Shown: piece by piece, positions 1-9,017 of the stretch
How positions within the stretch are numbered: the first letter of the stretch is position 1
Layout of the letters: every line of letters starts with the position of its first letter
Assembly: GCA_015039365.1 (NCBI GenBank)
Contig: WION01000602.1
Location: forward strand, 1 to 29,113
Source of the DNA: Amanita rubescens
Taxonomy: Eukaryota; Basidiomycota; Agaricomycetes; Agaricales; Amanitaceae
Direction: 5' to 3'
Length of the DNA: 29,113 bases
The notes under the pieces: generated by a model
Told to the model about the DNA's origin: nothing
What the model saw: the letters and a program-made list of their open reading frames with translations, nothing else
Database searches by the model: none
Translations under genes and position numbers: made by a program

Positions 1-212
1 TTCGCCCGAAACGGAGGCTCTAATCCGGGCGACAGAGGGATTGAATTATGCAGCCTAAACAATACCCGATTCGCAGCTCGACGCTGTGAGTGGAATTCAC
101 ATGATTCTGTTTAATGTACTTACCTCTTCTTCTTTTCACATGTTAGCAGTGTGGACAGTATGTATGTACCTGTGGCCTACGTCAGTTTAGCAATCATGAT
201 GCCGCTTGAAGC
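1..212 (+). repeat. P450-downstream repeat, copy A
   Basis: This stretch aligns by eye with 3673-3925 (after the P450 pseudogene) and 11893-12115 (after the P450 3' fragment). Shared landmarks are the start 'ttcgcc..aa.c.gaggct', 'gcgacagag', 'attcacatgat.tgtttaatgta', 'tacctct' and 'ttagcagtgtggacag'. Both other copies directly follow a P450 stop codon, so the window probably opens just downstream of another P450 copy that lies outside it. Similarity fades near position 212. Confidence 0.75.
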
Positions 213-1800
213 TCTGAAACATTGTGTGACTATCTGATAGCCTGATATATGACTTCCTGATTGTCCAGGCATTTGTCCCAGGTTTCTAGTCAACGCACGA
301 CAGTAAGACACCATATTTCCATTAAGTTGAACATAATGCACATGGTCAACTGTTTGGTACCTTGTTCTGGAATTCTGGAAGAAATCCATCAAATCGGTCT
401 TGGTCCATGAACTGGAAATCTCGTTGGCACACCATCCCACAAGACGCTGCCGCCATCTGTGCCAAATTTGACAATCAGACGCACTGCGTCACTTCACCGA
501 GTGATTGGAGAGTAGCCTCATATACCGTGAAGTCATCGGTAACACCGCGCACGCGACCACACGTACGCTTTTGTGGGCTTCGTTCTCCCCCTCCTCGTTG
601 ATCGGCATGCGCGGCGCGGAATCGCGCATGGTGGCGGTGCGCGTGCAATGGACATCGATGTTCCTGGCGGTCATATTGCCTTCTGCAGGACAAAAATACG
701 AATCCGGCCTTCTATCTGCAGATCCCTTTGAATATCATCAGTGATTTATGTCTGAGGCCCTCAAGTATCTCCACTTCCTTGGTTGGTGCATCCCGGCGCT
801 GAAGACGTACTGGCTCTTGATACCAATGGAGACCTGGACCGGGAGATATTACTATGTTTCATGATGTCATTAGTATCATGCATGCACGCAGGACGCTTAC
901 TACGGCATGCTATCGGTTCAACGAAGATCTCGCCCGTGTTATCGACCTCAAAGTCATTAAGACCAGGACGAACGTGCTCAGAAACTTCGCGGACGCATGG
1001 CGACTTTCGCACCCGGGTTTGCTGGAGCGTGATGTTTGTTGAGTGTGGTCAAGAGTTACCAGTATATGGAGCTGGTTTACATATCATTCCATTTATGTAA
1101 GTAAATACTTTATTACTGCGTACTTTGCTGCGCCAGAAGTTTATCTGATTGGTCTACTAGTACAAACCACCACATCGTCCTTACCCCTCCTACAAGCCTC
1201 TCCACAAGCTGTCGATCTCGAAGCGTCTAGCGAATTCAAGTTGACTTCTTACTATTGAACTTCACACTCTCCAGCTCCAGCTCCTTGGACAAGTGTTATC
1301 AGCTCTGCAATCCTACAGATGTTCCCATTCGATATCAACGTTAAATGATGCAGTTTGGTTGCGCTCTCCTGACGGAATAGACGTGTCTCGGGGCACACTA
1401 CTCTACGCCTTTATTGTTGTGACGATCCCAAAAACGGAACTGATCGTATCAGGTCCACCTGTGAAATCTATATTTGGTATTGAACCCGTTTATAGACATA
1501 GCTCGATTCACTCGGACCTCGCCATTTATGTCTTGAAACCCTCCCACGATGCCACACGCTGTGGTGCCATAGTCAATGTCAATATGCTGCATGTCAAAAA
1601 TGTCGTTTAGTAATAACAGAAGAGGCCATGCGTGGACGTATTTGGTCACAACTTGTTCTCCGGTTGGCACCTGTGTCCAGATGCCGCGTTCGTCAAACGG
1701 GGGGAATCTATATCGCGTGTGCTTGTAGGGGCGATGGGACGATTGGGGTTTGTTTCTTTCAGCCAGTCTTGGATTGGGCTTTCCGGCCATGCAACCTCTG
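213..1800. other. No recognisable gene; scrambled spacer
   Basis: Several overlapping open frames of 60-113 codons occur on both strands, for example minus 489-674 in a GC-rich patch, plus 854-1042 and minus 1449-1790. None shows a motif, a splice-consistent extension or a family resemblance that I recognise. The GC-rich patch at about 545-680 stands out against its AT-richer surroundings and could be a fragment of a captured gene. This is the interval between a P450 downstream repeat and the next P450 pseudogene, so a rearranged 5' region of a P450 duplication unit is plausible. Confidence 0.5.
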
Positions 1801-1837
1801 TTATATATTCCGTTCGTTCTGCTCCCCGCTCTATGGG

Positions 1838-3585
1838 AGCGTTAGGAAGAATGCTCGTACGAAGGGACTTCTCCTACCTCCCAGTCCCTAGCGATGGCCT
1901 ATTGTAGGCAATCTTTTCAATCTCCCCTCCGGTAAAACCTGGTTGATTTATGACCAATTGTTCAAGAGATATGGTTCGCTGGTAGCCCACCTTTCCGAAC
2001 AAAACTCATACATTTTTAGGCGATATCATATCCTTCGAGCTCTTGGGTCAGCGCATCGTAGTTCTTGGTTCCACTAAGCGAACGAATGAACTTTTTGGGA
2101 AGCGTTCAACTGTCTACTCGGGCAGGCAAGTACCACCATTCGTACAAGATGTGTAAGTTGATTCGCTAAATTGTACTTCTTAAAATTGATTCTTGCATGA
2201 GCCTTGATTTAAATTTCCTCTTTTTTACCTTGAATTACGGAGCATCATGGTGGCGCCGTCATAGACGCACTTTTCACGAACATTTCAATCCCAATGTCGT
2301 CCATCGTTATCTTGTTGAAAGCAACTCATGTTCTCCTTCGTGATTTGGTTGCGACCCCGGACGCCTTCTATCAGCACCTTCGATTGTAGGTGTTCCGTTA
2401 GACATACGTCGCCATTAATCAACATTTATCCTCTCAGTGTATTCACTGCCACTGCCATATTGGACGTGACATCCGGCTTACAGATAGAGGGAATAACTAA
2501 CCCGTATGTTACTAAGGCAGAGGAGGCAATAAAGGGATTCTCTAAAGGGATTATATGAAATATGTGCCCAGCTGGGTATCAGGAGCAGGGTACAAGAAAG
2601 AAGCGGACGGATGAAGAGCTGCAGGTAAATTCGTTGAATATAGTGCATACGAAAAGATCAAACATGATCTGGTGCGCATTCCTCGTGAATCTTTTTGCAA
2701 CACTAAAATGTAATAGGCTAATGGAATTGGCCACTCCTGCGTCGCCTCTCGTCTTCTGGCATCTATCCCTGACGGCGACGGGCGGGAAAGAGCTGAAGCC
2801 GAAGCCGTTATTCGGAGCGTTACAGCCACGACATATTTTGGTGAGTGGTTATTGGCACTGAAACGAATACACCCTAACTCAGATCTCGACAGCCAGATAC
2901 GGTAAGTACGAGTGCTCATTTCGTTCCAACGCCTTAAGCAATTGTAGACTCTGTCGTCCTGCATAAATTTCTTCGCTGCTATGGTCAAGTACCCAGAAGT
3001 CCAGAAGAAAGCACAGGCAGAGATTGATCGTGTCATTGGACCAAACCGGCTTCCAGACTTCACTGATGAAGACTCTTTGCCATACGTCGCTGCGATAGTC
3101 AAAGAGGCTTTGCGGTGGCACTTAGTTGTCAATAATAGTGCGTTTTGGTCCATCCCTAAATAATCTTGCTGAATTTCCACTTCAGTTGCACACGAAGCCA
3201 CCGAAGATGATGAATACGACGGTTATTTCATCCCGAAGGGCACCATCGTCGTAGAAAATACCTGGTAATCGCCGTTTCGCTCTGGGAGTAATTACATGAC
3301 AACTCCGTGATTAGGTCCATTTTACATGATCCAGAAGTTTATCCGAACCCAGAGGAATTCCGCCCCGAACGATTCCTGGATGACGGGATTAATCCACCTG
3401 CTCCATACCCTGAAGCTGCCTTTGGTTATGGACGACGTATCTGCCCCGGCCGTCACTTCGGCGATAAAGAGCTCTTCATCGTCATTGCGTCAATCCTGGC
3501 CGCTTTGGACATATCACCCCCAGTTGATAAATTTGGAAACCCGACTGACATTGTACTTGACCATTATAACGGATTCGTTTCGTGA
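1838..3585 (+). pseudogene. Cytochrome P450 pseudogene, nearly full length
   Basis: The family is haem-thiolate monooxygenases. Blocks in order: the proline-rich N-terminal hinge (KGLLLPPSP, then RWPIVGNLFNLPSGKTW) with an in-frame TAG at 1889-1891 inside it; intron 1974-2019; an exon 2020-2152 (GDIISFELLGQRIVVLGS); a block with ASWWRRHRRTFHEHFNP near 2240; 2440-2860 with stops at 2612, 2711 and 2714 and at least one frame change near 2330; an I-helix to ExxR block from about 2947 (FFAAMVKYPEVQKKAQAEID, then EALR); PKGTIVVENTW near 3230; and the last exon 3307-3585 with PERF and the intact haem loop FGYGRRICPG. It most resembles fungal O-methylsterigmatocystin oxidoreductase-like P450s. At least four stops plus frame changes make a working enzyme unlikely, although the last exons are well preserved, so decay is recent. 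Confidence 0.88.
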
Positions 3586-4030
3586 GCATTGTTACAGCTT
3601 TGCGACCGCATTATTAGGTTGACATTCACTCCAGGTTTTCACTCCAGGTTTCCACTCCCCTTCGAACTATAAAGCCACGTTCGCCAAAAGCGGAGGCCCT
3701 CATCCAAGCGACAGAGGAATTGAACTACGTAGACGTAGCTTAAGCAAGGGAATGTACATGTGATTCGCAGCGGAATTGAATTGAATTCTGTGCGTGGAGA
3801 AGTTCACATGATTGTGTTTAATGTAAATACCTCTCTTCAACTATTTCGCATGAGTTAGCCGTGTGGACAGTTTGTAGTATCTCTGGCATGAGGCCTGAGT
3901 TAGACGTAAGTTTAGCAATGCCGCCATGAACCAACGTAACATGATGATATGTTTACCCTACCTCCGCAAACCGGTAAGGTCCCAACTGGCGTTATATCTC
4001 GGATTGCCGCAACCCATAAATGAATAGCTC
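3586..4030 (+). repeat. P450-downstream repeat, copy B
   Basis: It starts directly after the P450 pseudogene stop codon and matches 11824-12200 along most of its length. The order 'gagcat.gtt', 'ggttgacatt.actccag', 'ctataaa.cca.gttcgcc', 'gcgacagaggaattgaa' and 'gtgtttaatgtaaatacctctcttcaacta' is shared. The first part probably holds the 3' UTR of the ancestral P450 gene. It abuts the shared 3' end of the first NACHT gene. Confidence 0.8.
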
Positions 4031-4061
4031 TTCGGAGAAGGTTACGTCGCTGTTGTCGGTC

Positions 4062-4067
4062 TTTATT
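4062..4067 (-). terminator. Poly(A) signal candidate of NACHT gene 1
   Basis: On the minus strand this reads AATAAA, about 80 nt after the stop codon, within AATAAATAAAGACCGACAAC. The same block lies at the 3' end of the other two NACHT genes, so the 3' UTR was duplicated along with the coding sequence. Confidence 0.5.
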
Positions 4068-4145
4068 TATTTTTGATAATTCATTGAAATTGCATCGTTC
4101 TGGCAAGCAGTGAAATAGATTACATTTACGGTATGGTATATAGCC

Positions 4146-6005
4146 CTAAGCTCGACTTGGAGGGGAGACAAATCGGCATATAAGGAAATAGATGGCTGTG
4201 ATGTGCGAGGAAAACAGGATGACGAACCGTAGGGTATTGCTGATACCAGCGGGCCCCAACCTGGGCGTCCAACCGGCCCTCTCTATGCAATATGTAAGAC
4301 AGCTCAAGAAGAACATCAGAATCAAATAGGCAGGCAAGCCATTAACGAAGGTAAAATAATTCATCACGGCAGATTGGATGAGCAACAAGAGCAGAATTCC
4401 TGGCGTTACAAGAAGACCAGTTCTCCGCTTTGACTTTATTCCATAGATCAATGTGCCAAAGGCCAAAAACGTGACAGCATGCGGATATAGTATGAATATA
4501 TTGAGCAGTGTAAGCATGGGTTCCCGCGCCGAGCTCATGATCTTTGGCAGCCGCACGAAGGTAACCCGAATCGGATGTATAAAGTACTTCCCTGCACGCT
4601 TCTTGTCCAGAAAGAAGTCATGTAGGGATAGATGATATGTCGTGATATCATGGTCTGAAATATGAACAATGGAACGTAGCCTGAGTAACTTGCGCTCGAG
4701 TTGCTCTTCTCGGATCCGGAGTCGTCGACAGACGAATTTTATTTTTGGTCCACGCAAGGCGATGATCAGCGTGAATAGATCTCGCAACAGCCTGATGTTT
4801 GGCTGTTGCGAAAGTATCTGGATATAAAGCTGGTCTAGCTCTGCAAATGGCGACGTTGAGTTAACTGGACGGGTGTTCAATACAATGTCAAGTCGTTCTC
4901 TAGGATCATCATATATGTCGTCGACGAACTTGACCACAGTAGAGGCGTATATGAACTGCCCGGATGATTTCGAGACTAGCTGGTTGATCGCCCTACATGG
5001 TGGCCATCCAGGTGACAACTTGAAATGTTTATGTTCCGTAGAGATCCGAGCGAATTCGTCCTTCAGATATTTATGAATGTCGTCGTCTGGTTCGAACTGG
5101 TCGTTTAATGAAACTGTATGGGTGATCCCGGTCATGACTTCTGATTCAAACGCTGCTTGAATGTGGGCTTCTGGTCTGCTGCATATCAGGAAACGTAATG
5201 GGATATGTATCTTTGAGAGTGCATTGCCGATGAGCCTCAGAAAGAGCATCTGATCTCGATCAGGCATGCATTCGTCCACACCGTCGATTACGACGAGGGA
5301 CTTTTGTGGACAAAAGTCTGGTTTGTCACGTAAAAGCTCTTGTAATGGCTGTATTATGAGATGGTCGAAGTGGATATCAATGGATTTGGTGGGAAAGAGA
5401 GGTTCTGTATCGATGGCTGATTCGATGTAGGAAAGCAATTCAGGTATATTCTTTGCAAGTTGCCAGGCCAACGTTATGAATAAACGCGTCGCAGTACCTC
5501 GATCTGAGCTGTTTCTAAGAAAGAAATACGATGCTGCTAATTGCTCGCCCGAGTGGCAGCGCCCGGCAATCGTTTGGGCAATGGCAGATTTCCCGGCTCC
5601 TGCGGGGCCGTTTAACCATATAATACGCTGCCGCGCGTGTGGATTCTTAACCCAATCCATGATCATTTTCAAGACCTTTTTACGGGTTTTGGGGTGGCAC
5701 CCGGGTGGAGGAAAACGTGCCATCGAATCATGAAGTGCACCTTCCGAAATATACTTTTGAAGGTACTCAAGATCTATGGCTCACAATTAAACGGTGATCA
5801 TAGAATCCAAAGGGCACAGGGATTCACATGTCCCCTCCTTGGGGTAATAGACATTCTGACTGAAGTCATTAAGCTGGGAGTTGTTGATTTGGAAGTCGTG
5901 AGAACCTGGGAAGAGTCCCGTAGATTGTGTACCAGCCTCTCTATTTGAATGCGGTCGCCTGTGCTGTAAGCTATTGCCAGCCGGAGTATTGTGCTTGGAT
6001 TCCAT
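4146..6005 (-). CDS. NACHT STAND NTPase with C-terminal membrane helices, copy 1
   Basis: Two exons: 6005-5828 and 5773-4146, joined across a 54-nt intron (donor GTGAAT, acceptor CATAG), giving 601 aa. Residues 34-50 read GSHDFQINNSQLNDFSQ, followed across the splice by LEYLQKYISEGALHDS. The NACHT domain begins near residue 77; Walker A GPAGAGKS is at 115-122 and Walker B LVVIDGVDEC at 219-228. A ..YHLSLHDFFLDK.. segment follows near 440-451, as in many basidiomycete NACHT proteins. Four hydrophobic stretches lie near 480-504, 512-534, 539-556 and 573-594. Known of the family: STAND ATPases act as ligand-controlled oligomerisation switches, and fungal members are linked to non-self recognition. 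Inferred: a membrane-attached immune-type receptor. No C-terminal WD40, ankyrin or TPR repeats are present. The start is an ATG whose surroundings match the first ATG of copy 2. Confidence 0.92.
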
Positions 6006-6142
6006 TCATTTGGGGAGGGATGTTAGGCTCAGGCTGTGTTAACTTCAGTTGTCAATGTCAATTCAGGCACACGTGGTTCATCACGTTTTCGACGCCAAGT
6101 AAATTTCGTTCGTTACTAAGACTTAAGTCTCTGTTGTCAGTC

Positions 6143-6148
6143 TTTATT
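6143..6148 (-). terminator. Poly(A) signal candidate of NACHT gene 2
   Basis: Minus-strand AATAAA inside AATAATAAAGACTGAC, about 15 nt past the stop codon. It is the counterpart of the sites at 4062 and 8998. Confidence 0.45.
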
Positions 6149-6160
6149 ATTTTTGATAAT

Positions 6161-7935
6161 TTACTGGAATCGTTCTGGCAGGCAGCGAAATATGGAGACA
6201 AGTTGGTAAATAAGGAGATAGAGGGCCGTGATGTCTGAAGAATACAGGATGACGAACAGTAGGGTAGACTTGTTCCCTATGTTGAACGGCCAACGGGTCC
6301 CTCCTATGCAAGATGCAAGAGAGCCTAAGAAGAACATCATGAGCAAATAGGCAGGTAAGCCATTAACAAAGGTAAAATAATTCATCACGGCAGATTGGAT
6401 GAGGAAGAAGAGCAGAATTCCTGGCGTAACAGGAAGACTAGTTCTCCGCTTTGACTCTATTCCATAGACCAATGCGGCAAAGGACCAAAACCCGACAAGT
6501 TGCGGAGATAACGTGAGTACAGTTATGGGTTTCCGTGCTGAATTCATGATTTTCGGTAGCCGCACAAAGGTAACCCGAATCGGATGTATAAAATACTTCC
6601 CTGCACGCTTCTTGTCGAGAAAGAAGTCGTGTAGGGATAGATGATACGTCGTGATATCAGAGTGTGAAATACGAACAAGCGAACGTAGCCTGAGTAACTT
6701 GCGCTCGAGTTGCTCTTCCCGGATCCGGAGTCGTCGACAGACGAATTTTATTTTTGGTTCATGCAAGGCGATAATCAGTGTGAATAGATCTCGCAACAGC
6801 CTGATGTTTGGCTGTTGCGAAAGTATCTGGATATAAAGCTGGTCTAACTCTGCAAACGGCGGCAGAGAGTCAACTGGACGGGTGTTCAATACAATGTCAA
6901 GTCGTTCTCCAGGATCATCATATACGTCGTCGAGAAATTTGACCACAGTAAAGGCGTATATGAACTGCCCGGATGATTTCGAGACTAGCTGGTCGATAGT
7001 CCTATCCGGTGGCCATCCAGGTGATAACTTGAAAAGTTTGTGTTCTGCACTGATACGAGCGAATTCATCCTCCAGATATCTTCGAATGTCGTCATCAGGA
7101 TCGAACTGATCGTTTAACGAAACTGTATGGGTGATCCCGGTCATGACTTTTGATTCAAACGTTGCTTGAATGTGGACTTCTGGTCTGCTGCATATCAGGA
7201 AACGCAATGGGATATGTATCTTTGAAAGTGTTTCGCCGATGAGCCTCAGAAAGAGCATCTGGTCTCGATCAGACGCGCATTCGTCTACACCGTCGATTAC
7301 AATGAGGGACCTCTGTGGACAAAAGTCTGGTTTATCACGTAAAAGTTCTTGTAATGGCTGTATTATGAGATGGTCGAAGTGGATATCAAGGGATTTGGTG
7401 GGAAAGAGAGGTTCTGTCTTGATGGCCGATTCAATGTAGGAAAGTAGTTCAGGTATGTTCTGCGCAAGTTGCCAGGCCAACGTTGTGAATAAACGCGTCG
7501 CAGCACCTCGGTCCGAGCTGTTTCTAAGAAAGAAAAAAGACGCTGCTAGTTGCTCGCCCGAGTAGTGCCCTGAAATTGTTTGGGCAATGGCAGATTTCCC
7601 GGCTCCTGCGGGGCCGTTCAACCACATGATACGCTCGCGCGCGCGTGGATTCTTAACCCAATCCGTAATTGTTTTCAAGACCTTTTCACGGGTTTTGGGA
7701 TGGCACCTGGGGGGAGGAAAACGTGCCATCGAATCATGAAGTGCACCCTCCGAAATATACTTTCGAAGGTACTCAAGATCTATGCCTCACAATTAATACT
7801 GTGATCCTAGAATCCAAAGGGGAAACAGGATTCACATGTCCCCTCCTTGGGGTAATAGATATTCTGACTGAAGTCATTAAACTGGGAGTTGCTGATTTGG
7901 AAGTCGTGAGAGCCTGGGAAGAGCTGGGATCCCAT
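6161..7935 (-). CDS. NACHT STAND NTPase with C-terminal membrane helices, copy 2
   Basis: Two exons: 7935-7836 and 7779-6161 (56-nt intron, same donor and acceptor as copy 1), giving 572 aa. It is a close paralogue of 4146-6005 and 9018-10890. The N-terminus is about 26 residues shorter than in copy 1: the shared ATG context is kept but the following bases are deleted, so the protein starts MGSQLFPGSHDFQ. The Asn/Gln motif reads GSHDFQISNSQFNDFSQ. Walker A GPAGAGKS is at 89-96 and Walker B LIVIDGVDEC at 192-201. The membrane tail keeps ..TPGILLFFLIQSAVMNYFTF.. and ends IFRCLPERFQ, unlike copy 1. The frame is intact. It lies head-to-tail with copy 1, with 155 nt between copy 1's start codon and copy 2's stop. 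Role by inference: a second receptor variant of the same array. Confidence 0.92.
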
Positions 7936-8077
7936 TCATTTGCGGGATGTTAGAAGGGGGACTCAGGAAGTTCAAGGTTCATTTCCGAGCTATAGTAGGT
8001 GAGGCTGTGCTCGGCTGCCCTGTTTCCTCGCCTTCCACCGTCAGGACTAGCCTCTAGACGCGCATTCGTTGGCAAAC

Positions 8078-8122
8078 CCATAATCCAGAAGCTTATCCCA
8101 ACCCAGAGGAATACGAGCTCTA
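8078..8122 (+). pseudogene. P450 scrap (PERF-region peptide)
   Basis: The sequence 'cataatccagaagcttatcccaacccagaggaata' encodes HNPEAYPNPEEYEL and then a stop. The full pseudogene at about 3325 has HDPEVYPNPEEFRPERF and the fragment at 11580 has YPNPEEFRPEW, so this is a third, tiny P450 remnant between NACHT copies 2 and 3. Confidence 0.6.
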
Positions 8123-8214
8123 GGGCGCCTACGCCTCCACGTGGACTGGTCCTGTTCCAAGCGTTAGTACGTTAAAGGGCCCAATCCCAATGATTACTGC
8201 AAATATCAAGGGTG

Positions 8215-8960
8215 CGTGCCAGACACTTTGGCCAGCCCAGCTGCTCCCTTTTTCTCGACCAGCGTCAACTGGCGAGGCATAGCCTCAACACTCCCAGACT
8301 CTGGACAAGGATCTGCGTCACCCTACAGCTTCTCGTCTCATATCCGCACCTGTCTCGCCTTGTCGAAAAAATTCCTCTCGATATCCTCATCGACGCGAGG
8401 GACGACGAATGGGGGTGGAACTTTACTTGAACCAGAACATCATCCAACACTTGGGCCCTCATATTCGTCGCACTCAAGATGATCAATCCCTCCATCACCA
8501 CCCTCGGCGTGCTCTTCTCACTTCAACGCGGTACAACGACTTTGTGAGTTTCAGCCCCGAGTTCCGGCCTCGTCAGTTGGCCAAGCCGGCGTTTCTCAGA
8601 CGAAAGAAGAAGGCAGGCGCGGGCGCAGTGTTCACAACCAAAGACAACCACGGCGAACTTGCCGAGGTTGAAGCATCTCCTCAAGGGCATTCATCTCGAT
8701 TGGCCAGCTCTGGCAGATGCCGCGGATGCTAGCCAGGTTGGAGGACTGAAATCGCTGTCTTGCCTAGCATGCGCTCCAAGTCCGGCCTCCTCGTCGCGAT
8801 TTTCGTCGTTTGTTGAGCGCTAGCCCGGCATTGGAGGTGTTGGGCGTGAGTGGGTCTGGGCCTACTCCAGAAGAGCCATCATCGTCAGAAGGAAACACCA
8901 GCGGAAGGACAAAGTCCGCCTTGGATGTATATACCATCATAGAGTCATACAGAGCACACA
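8215..8960 (+). pseudogene. F-box / leucine-rich protein relic
   Basis: Fragments in different frames line up with the usual order of agaricomycete F-box proteins: VNWRGIA (helix after the F-box), a frame change, then LNTPRLWTRICVTLQL, then LVEKIPLDILIDARDDEW, further on LKGIHLDWPALADAA, and near the end SPALEVLGVSGSGPTPEE. Known of the family: such proteins recruit substrates to SCF ubiquitin ligases and are often expanded in mushrooms. At least two frame changes and stops (for example after WGWNFT at 8430) break it, and I see no start region with a complete F-box. It occupies the gap between NACHT copies 2 and 3 and ends where the duplicated NACHT 3' flank begins (about 8967). Confidence 0.65.
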
Positions 8961-8997
8961 TCATACTTCGTTCGTTATTACGTCTCTGTTGTCGGTC

Positions 8998-9003
8998 TTT
9001 ATT
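8998..9003 (-). terminator. Poly(A) signal candidate of NACHT gene 3
   Basis: Minus-strand AATAAATAAATAAAGACCGACAAC starts just past the stop codon; the last AATAAA is marked. It is the counterpart of 4062 and 6143. Confidence 0.45.
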
Positions 9004-9017
9004 TATTTATTAATAAT

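Noticed and set aside
1449..1790. 113-codon minus-strand ORF
   Set aside because: No homology recognised, no splice partners or promoter, and it overlaps the decayed 5' end of the P450 region; not supported as a gene.
2551..3201. 216-codon open frame on the minus strand
   Set aside because: It lies antisense to the P450 I-helix/ExxR exons, spans their introns, has no motif, and is explained as a shadow of the P450 codons.
4146..5723. Starting the NACHT proteins at the in-frame MARFPPP methionine
   Set aside because: The preceding bases encode LEYLQKYISEGALHDS in frame, a segment typical of basidiomycete NACHT proteins, and all three copies share a splice to an upstream coding exon.
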